From Pseudomonadota bacterium (lineage in GTDB: Bacteria; Pseudomonadota; Alphaproteobacteria; Rhizobiales; Xanthobacteraceae): a stretch of 9,017 nt of DNA. The notes beneath the pieces were generated by a model that did not search any database, was not told where the DNA came from, and was given only the letters and a program-made list of their open reading frames with translations. The DNA lies in NCBI GenBank assembly GCA_023391175.1, contig JAEWBL010000266.1, positions 1 to 9,017 of the forward strand. The letters are read 5' to 3'. This document shows positions 1 through 5,507 of this stretch, one piece after another (positions within the stretch are counted from its first letter, which is position 1; each line of letters opens with the position of its first letter). The translations under genes and the position numbers were made by a program.

Positions 1-781
1 GGCCGTGACCGTGCGCATGCCCCCGCGCGCCCATGAGGGCCAGTTCATCCTGCGCTGGGCGCTCGACCTCAGCTCCGACTGCCGTCTTCACCCGCAGGAG
101 GATGCCTTCGGCAACCTGTGCCACACCTTCTCGGTGGACGGCCCGGCGGACCATCTCACCGTCTGCGCCGAGGGCGAGATCGAGACGCAGGACACCACCG
201 GCATCGTGCGTGGCACGGTGGAGCGCTTCCCGCCGTCCCTGTTCCTGCGCCAGACCGACCTTACCGAGGTGGATGACGCCCTCGCCGCCCTCGCTGCCGC
301 CATCGACGCGCCCGAGGACGACCCGCTGGCCCAGCTCCACGCCCTCATGGTCAAGGTCCACGAGACGGTGGAGGAGCAGGAGGGGCCGACCCTCGGCGAT
401 CCCCTGAGCGCGACCGAGGCCCTGAAGGCGGGCACCGCCTGCGCCGGCAGCATCGCCCATGTCTTCACCGCCGCCGCCCGCCACCTCGGCCTGCCGGCAC
501 GCCACATCTCCGGCTACGTCGCGCCCGAAGGCGACGCGGAAGGCGAGGGCGAGGCGCGCCACTGGGCCGAGGCCCATGTGCCGAAAATCGGCTGGGTCTC
601 GTTCGATGCCGGCCGCAACATCTGCGGCACGGAGCATTACGTGCGCCTCGCCGTGGGCCTCGATGCGGTCGGCGTGCAGGCCCTGCGCAGCACCGGCCTC
701 GATGTGGAGGAGCGCATCAGCGCCCTCGACGGCCGGGCGCCGCAGAAGCTGGCGCAGGCCCAGAGCCAGGGGCAGAACTGA
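1..781 (+). CDS. Transglutaminase-like protein, N-terminus cut by window edge
   Basis: Bacterial transglutaminase-like (papain-fold) protein. The frame is open from base 2. A GTG at 5-7 exists, but the protein there begins inside what looks like the family's N-terminal beta domain (DAFGNLCHTFSV and HLTVCAEGEIET, residues 33-61 counted from that GTG), so the real start is probably some 60-80 bases upstream of the window. The core domain follows at residues 135-215: GTACAGSIAHVFTAAARHLG, LPARHISGYV, then RHWAEAHVPKIGWVSFDAG. Homologues usually read CQDxAH for the nucleophile and HAWAE for the histidine. Here, aligned on the conserved AH and WAE, Cys146 and His186 each sit one residue away from the usual place, while Asp201 in WVSFDAG fits. 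Members are often found near alpha-E and circularly permuted ATP-grasp genes and are thought to be cytoplasmic peptidases or amidases; that is family knowledge, not shown here. It may be an active variant or a pseudoenzyme. Confidence 0.85.
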   Translation, partial: AVTVRMPPRAHEGQFILRWALDLSSDCRLHPQEDAFGNLCHTFSVDGPADHLTVCAEGEIETQDTTGIVRGTVERFPPSLFLRQTDLTEVDDALAALAAAIDAPEDDPLAQLHALMVKVHETVEEQEGPTLGDPLSATEALKAGTACAGSIAHVFTAAARHLGLPARHISGYVAPEGDAEGEGEARHWAEAHVPKIGWVSFDAGRNICGTEHYVRLAVGLDAVGVQALRSTGLDVEERISALDGRAPQKLAQAQSQGQN

Positions 782-837
782 GCCCGCGCTGTCCCGCGCC
801 GACGGTGAGCCGGCGCAGGATTCTGCCCGCGCCGAGC

Positions 838-872
838 CGCGGAAAAGTGTTTCCGCCGCTCGATTTTCCGCG
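838..872. repeat. Palindromic intergenic element, 9-bp inverted repeat
   Basis: CGCGGAAAA (838-846) and TTTTCCGCG (864-872) are perfect inverted copies with a 17-base loop. A competing hairpin uses GCGGAAA (839-845) and TTTCCGC (850-856) with a 4-base loop, so the element can fold in two ways. A further small palindrome, GCGCG-TCA-CGCGC, follows at 870-882. The GGAAAAGTGT...TTTTCC pattern resembles a palindromic repeat often seen between genes in Rhizobiales (recalled, not searched). No T-run follows either stem, so a classical intrinsic terminator is unlikely, although it lies 57 bases after the stop of the upstream gene. Confidence 0.5.
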
Positions 873-927
873 CGTCACGCGCTCCGCATGAGCTAGCGCA
901 AGGACGGGGCGGCGGCGGCGGTCTAGG

Positions 928-945
928 CAGGAGGAAAGGCTCCTG
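928..945 (+). promoter_or_regulatory. Hairpin covering a strong SD-like AGGAGG upstream of pstB
   Basis: CAGGAG (928-933) pairs perfectly with CTCCTG (940-945) across a 6-base loop. The left arm contains most of AGGAGG (929-934), the best Shine-Dalgarno match in the region. It lies 27 bases before the pstB ATG, too far to serve that start directly, and no ATG, GTG or TTG lies at normal spacing from it in the pstB frame. The working ribosome site is more likely GAGGA at 948-952, nine bases before the ATG. Whether the hairpin matters is inference. Confidence 0.35.
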
Positions 946-961
946 TCGAGGATCGGCCGCC

Positions 962-1813
962 ATGTCCATCCACACCCCGTCGTCGCTGCCGCCGGACGGC
1001 TCCACCCACGCCGGCCTGCCCGCGCCGACGGTCTTCGCCAGCCGGCAGGCGAGCCTGCCGCCGGTCAAGCTCTCCGTCCGAAACCTGAGCTTCTCTTACG
1101 GCGACGCGATCGCGCTGCGGAACATCTCGGTCGATCTGCGTGCCCATTGCGTGACGGCTTTCATCGGCCCATCAGGCTGCGGAAAGTCGACCCTGCTGCG
1201 CATCTTCAACCGCATGTACGAACTCTACCCGGACCAGACTGTCGAGGGCGACGTGCTGCTCGACGGCGTGAGCATCCTCGGCGACGCCATGGATCCGGCG
1301 AGCGTCCGGGCGCGCATCGGCATGGTGTTCCAGAAGCCGACTCCCTTCCCCATGTCGATCTACGATAACGTGGCCATCGGCCTGCGCATCAACGAGGAGC
1401 TGACCCCGGCCGATCTCGACCACCGGGTGGAGGAAGCCCTGCGCAAGGCCGCCCTGTGGGACGAGGTGAAGGACATCCTGACCCAGAGCGGCCTCGGTCT
1501 CTCCGGTGGCCAGCAGCAGCGCCTGTGCATCGCCCGCACCATTGCCCTCAAGCCGGAGGTGATCCTGCTCGATGAACCGTGCTCGGCCCTCGATCCCATC
1601 ACCACGGCGCGCATCGAGGAAACCATCGAGGAATTGAAGGCGCACTACACCTTCGCCATCGTCACCCACAATCTCCAGCAGGCGGCCCGCATCTCCGACT
1701 TCACCGGCTTCATGTATCTCGGCGAGATGGTGGAGTTCGCGCCGACGCAGGACCTCTTTACCCACCCGCGGGACAGGCGGACGCAGGATTACGTCACCGG
1801 CCGCTTCGGCTGA
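962..1813 (+). CDS. pstB: PstB-type phosphate ABC transporter ATP-binding protein
   Basis: Cytoplasmic ATPase that would power a PstSCAB high-affinity phosphate importer. All ABC motifs are present in order: Walker [10 protein letters not shown] (residues 69-77), Q-loop Gln124 in [10 protein letters not shown], signature [13 protein letters not shown] (180-192), Walker B ILLDEP (201-206), D-loop SALD (208-211) and switch His236 in [17 protein letters not shown], the [12 protein letters not shown] stretch and [10 protein letters not shown] are typical of PstB rather than of other ABC ATPases. Length (283 aa) is about 25-30 residues above the usual PstB because of a Pro/Ser/Ala-rich N-terminal tail (residues 1-34) before the core begins at [14 protein letters not shown]. 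The ATG at 962 has GAGGA nine bases upstream, and no other start codon is available just upstream in frame. No pstS, pstC, pstA or phoU is adjacent and no clear Pho box was seen, so it is an orphan copy. It may serve a Pst permease encoded elsewhere. Confidence 0.9.
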   Translation: MSIHTPSSLPPDGSTHAGLPAPTVFASRQASLPPVKLSVRNLSFSYGDAIALRNISVDLRAHCVTAFIGPSGCGKSTLLRIFNRMYELYPDQTVEGDVLLDGVSILGDAMDPASVRARIGMVFQKPTPFPMSIYDNVAIGLRINEELTPADLDHRVEEALRKAALWDEVKDILTQSGLGLSGGQQQRLCIARTIALKPEVILLDEPCSALDPITTARIEETIEELKAHYTFAIVTHNLQQAARISDFTGFMYLGEMVEFAPTQDLFTHPRDRRTQDYVTGRFG

Positions 1814-1843
1814 GCCTCGGCATGGGTGCGCAAGCGTGCGGAC

Positions 1844-1871
1844 TTGACCCCCCGCCCGCACCCTGCAATCT
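1844..1871 (+). promoter_or_regulatory. Possible sigma70-type promoter before the HIT-mptG genes
   Basis: The 82-base gap between pstB and the HIT gene holds TTGACC (1844-1849), within CTTGAC as is common in alphaproteobacterial -35 boxes, then a 16-base spacer and CAATCT (1866-1871) as a weak -10. The gap also contains a 7-bp inverted repeat, GGGTGCG (1824-1830) and CGCACCC (1857-1863), which overlaps this promoter and lacks a T-run. The call rests on motif match only. Confidence 0.3.
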
Positions 1872-1895
1872 CCTCCCCAACAGGGAGAGACACGC

Positions 1896-2330
1896 ATGAC
1901 CGCCACGCCGGCCTACGATCCGCAGAACATCTTCGCCCGCATCCTTCGCGGCGAGCTGCCGGCGCACAAGGTTTATGAGGACGACAAGGCCCTCGCCTTC
2001 CTCGACATCATGCCGCGCTGCCCCGGCCACACGCTGGTCATCCCCAAGGCGCCCGCCCGCAACATCCTCGACATTGCGCCCGAGGATCTCGCCTATGTGG
2101 CGACCATCGCCAAGAAGGTGGCCATCGCCGGCATGAAGGCCTTCGGGGCGGATGGAATCACCGTGCAGCAGTTCAATGAGGATGCCGGCGGGCAGGTGGT
2201 GTTCCACCTCCATGTCCACGTCATCCCACGCCATTCGGGCGTGCCCATGAAGCCACCGGCAAGCGAGATGGAGAAGCCCGACGTGCTCGCCGCCCATGCG
2301 GAGCGGCTGCGCGCCGCCCTCGCCGGCTGA
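1896..2330 (+). CDS. HIT family (histidine triad) hydrolase
   Basis: Small cytoplasmic nucleotide hydrolase or transferase of the HINT branch of the HIT superfamily. The defining motif HLHVHVIPR is at residues 104-112, with His104, His106 and His108 as the triad; the middle one normally makes the covalent nucleotidyl intermediate. The N-terminal half carries the usual family landmarks NIFARILRGELPAHKVYEDD (11-30), ALAFLDIMP (32-40) and CPGHTLVIPK (42-51). At 144 aa it has normal length. The start is supported by AGGGAGA at 1882-1888, seven bases before the ATG. The stop lies only eight bases before the GTG of mptG, so the two are very likely cotranscribed. Substrates of HINT-like enzymes are AMP-lysine, AMP-NH2 or acyl-AMP compounds. 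The actual substrate here is unknown; a link to C1-carrier synthesis is suggested by position only. Confidence 0.92.
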   Translation: MTATPAYDPQNIFARILRGELPAHKVYEDDKALAFLDIMPRCPGHTLVIPKAPARNILDIAPEDLAYVATIAKKVAIAGMKAFGADGITVQQFNEDAGGQVVFHLHVHVIPRHSGVPMKPPASEMEKPDVLAAHAERLRAALAG

Positions 2331-2338
2331 GCCGCCGC

Positions 2339-3319
2339 GTGGATCTCATCCATGCGGCCGGGGTGAAGGTGCGCGCGCCGGCGCGCCTGCATCTCGGCTT
2401 TCTCGATCTCGGCGGATCGCTCGGCCGCCGCTTCGGCTCTCTCGGCATCGCGCTGGAGCGGCCCGCCACCGAGGTGAGCGTCCGACGCGCCACGTCCGAC
2501 GCCGCCGCAGGACCGGACAGCGACCGCGCCGCCCGTGCGCGGGATCTGGTGCGCGACAAGCTCGGCATTGAAGAGCGCTTCGCCATCGAAGTGGACGCCG
2601 CCCTGCCGGCCCATGGCGGCCTCGGCTCCGGCACCCAGCTGGCGCTGGCGGTGGGCGTGGCCGTGGCAAGGCTCTCGGGGCACGAGCTCTCCCCGCGCGA
2701 GGTTGCGACCGTGCTCGGCCGCGGCCGGCGCTCGGCCATTGGCATGGAGGCATTCGCGGCCGGCGGGGTGATCCTCGACGGTGGCAAGGCGCTCGCAGGC
2801 CCCGATGCCAATGCGCCACCTCCCCTCCTCGCGCGCTTCAAGGTGCCGGAGAGCTGGCGCATCCTGCTGGTGTTCGACACCGCCCGCGAAGGCTTGAGCG
2901 GGCCGCAGGAGACGGCGGCCATGGCCACCCTCCCGCCCTTTCCGGCGGAGCAGGCGGCGCAATTGTGCCATCGCATGCTGCTGGAGGCCCTGCCCGCACT
3001 CGCGGCGGCGGATGCGGACGGGTTCGGCCGCGTCATCGGCCACTGGCAGCGGGTGCTGGGCGATCACTATGCCGCGGCGCAGGGAGGCGGCCGCTTCCTG
3101 AGCCCGCAGGTGGCTGAGGCCATCGCCGCCATCGAGGCGGAGGGAATCCCCGGTGTCGGCCAAAGCTCGTGGGGTCCCACCGGCTTCGCCATCGTCGATG
3201 GCGAGGACACAACGGCGCGACTGGCCGCCACCTTGCGCGGCCGCTTCGCATCGTTCACAAACCTGTCATTCGATTGCGTGCGAGGAAACAATCAGGGCGC
3301 GGAAGTGATCGCTCTCTGA
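2339..3319 (+). CDS. mptG: Beta-ribofuranosylaminobenzene 5'-phosphate synthase (beta-RFAP synthase)
   Basis: First committed enzyme of (dephospho-)tetrahydromethanopterin synthesis. It joins 4-aminobenzoate (4-hydroxybenzoate in some archaea) to phosphoribosyl pyrophosphate, with loss of CO2 and PPi. It belongs to the GHMP-kinase superfamily. Seen here: the N-terminal ARLHLGFLDLGGSLGRRFG (residues 15-33) characteristic of this family, the GHMP glycine loop PAHGGLGSGTQLALAVGVA (90-108), RRSAIGMEAFAAGGVILDGG (130-149), and the C-terminal GVGQSSWGPTGFAIV (272-286). Length 326 aa fits. Start choice is open: GTG at 2339 is eight bases after the HIT stop, while GTG at 2363 would give MKVRAPARLH, which also matches typical family N-termini; neither has a strong SD, so translational coupling to the HIT gene is likely. 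The equivalent gene is required for the H4MPT formaldehyde oxidation pathway in methylotrophic bacteria. Confidence 0.9.
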   Translation: MDLIHAAGVKVRAPARLHLGFLDLGGSLGRRFGSLGIALERPATEVSVRRATSDAAAGPDSDRAARARDLVRDKLGIEERFAIEVDAALPAHGGLGSGTQLALAVGVAVARLSGHELSPREVATVLGRGRRSAIGMEAFAAGGVILDGGKALAGPDANAPPPLLARFKVPESWRILLVFDTAREGLSGPQETAAMATLPPFPAEQAAQLCHRMLLEALPALAAADADGFGRVIGHWQRVLGDHYAAAQGGGRFLSPQVAEAIAAIEAEGIPGVGQSSWGPTGFAIVDGEDTTARLAATLRGRFASFTNLSFDCVRGNNQGAEVIAL

Positions 3320-3368
3320 ATACCGCCGACGCGGCCGGAAAGAACGGGAGGAAGGCGCGTAACCGTAA

Positions 3369-3393
3369 GGGGCCGCGCCGCACAAAAGGCCCC
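3369..3393 (+). other. Short hairpin between mptG and the ATP-grasp gene
   Basis: GGGGCC (3369-3374) and GGCCCC (3388-3393) form a perfect 6-bp stem with a 13-base loop inside the 109-base gap between mptG and the ATP-grasp gene. No T-run follows (GCAAGTGGGC), so it is not a convincing terminator. It may be an mRNA processing or stability hairpin. No clear promoter was found in the rest of this gap. Confidence 0.3.
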
Positions 3394-3428
3394 GCAAGTG
3401 GGCTTTGAACCAACAGGCTGGGATCTAG

Positions 3429-4565
3429 ATGGATATTGCTCTGATCGCCATTTCCGCCCGGCCGCTGGCGGCCAGCGCCGCCCGCGCCGGCTTTGCCGCG
3501 CTCTCGTTCGACCTGTTCGCCGATCTCGATACCTGCGCCCACACGGCGCGTTGCGTCCGCGTTCACAAGAAGAACGGCTGCGCCTTCGATGGCGATGACC
3601 TCATCCAGGCGCTGCACTCCCTCGCGCCCACCGGCCTGCCGGTGGTGCTGGGCGGGGGGCTGGAGGACGATACCGCCCTCATGACCCGCATCGCCGAGCG
3701 CAATCCCATCCTCGGCAACGCGCCGGCCATCGTGCGCGTGCTGAAGGACCCCATCGCGCTGGCCGCGCTCGCGGCCCATCTCGATATCCCCTTCCCGACC
3801 GTGACCCTCGAAGCGCCTACCGCCGAGACCTTCGGCGACGCGCCGGTGCTTGAGAAGAAGATCGGCGGAGCCGGCGGCGCCCATATCAGCCGCAGGGCGC
3901 CGGGAGATCTCTCCGCGCCCGCGCCGGGCCACTATCTCCAGCGCGAAGTCAGCGGGCAGTCCCTCTCCCTGCTCCTGCTGTCCAATGGCAGCGCCGCCCG
4001 CATCGTCGGCGCCTCGCGGCAATGGCGCTCGCAGGACGAGGAACATCCCTTCCGGTATGGCGGCGCCACGGGCCCCGTCGCCCTGCCGGAGCGGTTCGCC
4101 GCGGAGATGCTGAAGGGTGCGCTCAGCGTCACCCTCGCCTGCGGGCTGGTGGGGCTGGTGTCGCTCGACTTCGTTGTGAACGACGACGGCTGGTTCCTGG
4201 TGGAGGTGAATCCTCGCCCCGGCGCCACCCTCGACATCTTCGACACCGATCCCCTCCCCCCGCTGCTCGGCCTGCATCTGGCGGCCTGCGGCGGGAAGCT
4301 GCCCGAGGTGCTGCCCACGCCGACCCAGGCGCACGCCGCCGGCGTCATCTATGCGGCCCAAGACATGGTGGTGCCGCAGGATGCGTGGCCGGACTTCGTG
4401 GCCGACCGCCCGCCGGCCGGCGCCTCGGTGCTGAAGGGCGCCCCGCTCTGCACCGTGCGCGCCACCGGCCCCACGCCGGATGTCGCCGAGGCGCGGATGC
4501 GCGAGCGCACGCAGGCGCTGCTGCGCGACTTCGGCCTCGGCGCGGTGATGGAACCTGCGCCGTGA
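3429..4565 (+). CDS. ATP-grasp domain protein, OrfY-like (C1-carrier biosynthesis)
   Basis: Probable carboxylate-amine ligase of the ATP-grasp superfamily. Seen: an N-terminal pre-ATP-grasp region (residues 1-100, with LSFDLFADLDT at 25-35 and VVLGGGLEDD at 72-81), a lysine and glycine-rich nucleotide loop LEKKIGGAGGAHI (141-153), YLQREVSGQSLS (169-180) in the position of the adenine-contact strand, and EVNPRPGATLDIF (259-271), where Glu259 and Asn261 fit the Mg-ATP ligands. An in-frame TAG directly before the ATG rules out a longer product; GGGA at 3420-3423 is the only weak SD. The position beside mptG and a CitG-like gene matches OrfY, one of the proteins tied to dH4MPT-linked C1 metabolism in Methylorubrum extorquens (recalled context). 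The reaction is not established from sequence. Attaching an amino acid to a C1 carrier is one possibility, for example glutamate on methylofuran as archaeal MfnD does to tyramine. Confidence 0.85.
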   Translation: MDIALIAISARPLAASAARAGFAALSFDLFADLDTCAHTARCVRVHKKNGCAFDGDDLIQALHSLAPTGLPVVLGGGLEDDTALMTRIAERNPILGNAPAIVRVLKDPIALAALAAHLDIPFPTVTLEAPTAETFGDAPVLEKKIGGAGGAHISRRAPGDLSAPAPGHYLQREVSGQSLSLLLLSNGSAARIVGASRQWRSQDEEHPFRYGGATGPVALPERFAAEMLKGALSVTLACGLVGLVSLDFVVNDDGWFLVEVNPRPGATLDIFDTDPLPPLLGLHLAACGGKLPEVLPTPTQAHAAGVIYAAQDMVVPQDAWPDFVADRPPAGASVLKGAPLCTVRATGPTPDVAEARMRERTQALLRDFGLGAVMEPAP

Positions 4566-4588
4566 GCACCGCCCCCATCGACGCATGA
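4562..4588 (+). other. Eight-codon mini-ORF bridging two genes by GTGA and ATGA overlaps
   Basis: A GTG at 4562 overlaps the stop of the ATP-grasp gene (GTGA, 4562-4565). It opens a short frame reading MSTAPIDA and then stops at TGA 4586-4588, which overlaps the ATG of the next gene (ATGA, 4585-4588). It could re-initiate and hand on ribosomes, or it could be the original N-terminus of the next gene separated by a frameshift. It may also be chance. Confidence 0.25.
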
Positions 4589-5418
4589 GAGCGCTGGTTG
4601 CGAAGGAGGTGGCGGAGGCCTTCCACGCCGCCTGCCTCGCCGAGTTGTCGGCCCTGAAGCCGGGCAACGTCCATGTCTTCGCCGCGGGGCACGGCATGGA
4701 AACCACGCAGTTCGAGGCCGCTGCCGCAGCCGCAGCGCCGGCCATCGCCGTCACCGGCGAAACGGTCGGGGCACGGGTGCTGGCGGCGGTGGAGGCCTCT
4801 CTGGCGGTTGCCGGCTGCAACACAAATCTCGGCATCATCCTGCTTTGCGCGCCCCTTGCGGTGGCGGCCGAAAGCGCCGGCCCGCTCCGTGAGCGGCTTG
4901 CGCAGGTGCTGGACGGGTTGGATCTGGCCGACGCCGGGAACGCCTTCCGCGCCATCGCCGCCGCGTCACCCGGCGGCCTCGGCGCGGGCGACGAGGCGGA
5001 TGTGCGGGCACCGGCCAGCGTCACGCTTCGGGAGGCCATGGCGCTTGCCGCCGATCGCGACGCCATCGCCCGGCAATATGTGACCGATTACGCGGATCTC
5101 TTCGCCCTCGGCGTTCCGGTGCTCGCCGACGGGCCGCTGGAGCGCGGGCGGATCGAGGACGCCTACCTTGCGTTCCTCGCCACGGTTCCGGACAGCCATA
5201 TCGCCCGCAAGTTCGGGGCGGAGCAGGCGGAGGCGGTGCGGGGGGAGGCGGTGGTGCTGCGCGGCCGGCTCGGCGGCCTGTCCCCGTCAGCGCGCCACGA
5301 TGCGCTGCTCGCCTTCGACACCAGCCTGAAGGCGCGGGGGCTGAACCCCGGCACCAGCGCAGACCTCACCGTCGCGAGCATCTTTGCCGCCCTGATCGAG
5401 GACCGTGCGAACGCTTGA
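4585..5418 (+). CDS. CitG-like triphosphoribosyl-dephospho-CoA synthase family protein, Orf5-like
   Basis: Member of the CitG/MdcB family, whose founding enzymes move a triphosphoribosyl group from ATP to dephospho-CoA with release of adenine. Family landmarks seen: ELSALKPGNVH (residues 20-30), AGCNTNLGIILLCAPL (76-91), DYADLFALG (168-176), DSHIARKFG (203-211) and LNPGTSADLTVASIFAALIE (253-272). Length 277 aa is normal. No citrate lyase or malonate decarboxylase genes lie nearby. The neighbours are mptG and an OrfY-like ATP-grasp gene, which matches Orf5 of the methylotroph dH4MPT gene set. That suggests a related glycosyl or phosphoribosyl transfer in C1-carrier synthesis. The start at ATG 4585 lacks a good SD (AAGGAGG at 4603-4609 lies inside the gene), and the 19-base gap favours coupling to the gene before. 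A start through GTG 4562 with a frameshift cannot be excluded. Confidence 0.85.
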   Translation: MRALVAKEVAEAFHAACLAELSALKPGNVHVFAAGHGMETTQFEAAAAAAAPAIAVTGETVGARVLAAVEASLAVAGCNTNLGIILLCAPLAVAAESAGPLRERLAQVLDGLDLADAGNAFRAIAAASPGGLGAGDEADVRAPASVTLREAMALAADRDAIARQYVTDYADLFALGVPVLADGPLERGRIEDAYLAFLATVPDSHIARKFGAEQAEAVRGEAVVLRGRLGGLSPSARHDALLAFDTSLKARGLNPGTSADLTVASIFAALIEDRANA

Positions 5419-5460
5419 GGCTCGCTCGCCGGAGCGATCTCGTTCACGCCAGAAGAAAAA

Positions 5461-5500
5461 GGGCGCGCGAGGCCCTGTGTTCAGCCTTTCTCGCGCGCCC
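5461..5500 (-). terminator. Intrinsic terminator of the autotransporter gene, perhaps bidirectional
   Basis: GGGCGCGCGAG (5461-5471) and CTCGCGCGCCC (5490-5500) are a perfect 11-bp, very GC-rich inverted repeat with an 18-base loop. Read on the minus strand it begins seven bases after the autotransporter stop codon, and the stem is followed by TTTTTCTTCT (complement of 5451-5460), a textbook Rho-independent terminator. On the plus strand the stem ends in GGTCGTCTC without a T-run, so it would stop the convergent C1 operon less efficiently. Confidence 0.85.
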
Positions 5501-5507
5501 GGTCGTC

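Noticed and set aside
782..961. Pho box controlling pstB
   Set aside because: No paired CTGTCAT-like direct repeats with the proper spacing were found; only isolated CTGTC fragments occur.
1172..1906. A 244-codon minus-strand frame opposite pstB
   Set aside because: It mirrors the ABC ATPase codons; no independent motif or ribosome site supports it.
2093..3163. A 356-codon minus-strand frame opposite the HIT gene and mptG
   Set aside because: Low-complexity Arg/Ala composition, no recognisable domain, and it is a shadow of two clear genes.
3320..3428. tRNA or riboswitch in the mptG to ATP-grasp gap
   Set aside because: Only one 6-bp hairpin is visible; no cloverleaf, anticodon arm or known riboswitch core could be drawn.
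3255..5066. A 603-codon open frame on the minus strand opposite mptG, the ATP-grasp gene and the CitG-like gene
   Set aside because: Its translation is Arg/Gly/Ala-rich with no family motifs, and three well-supported plus-strand genes cover the same DNA. Long antisense frames are expected in high-GC coding sequence.
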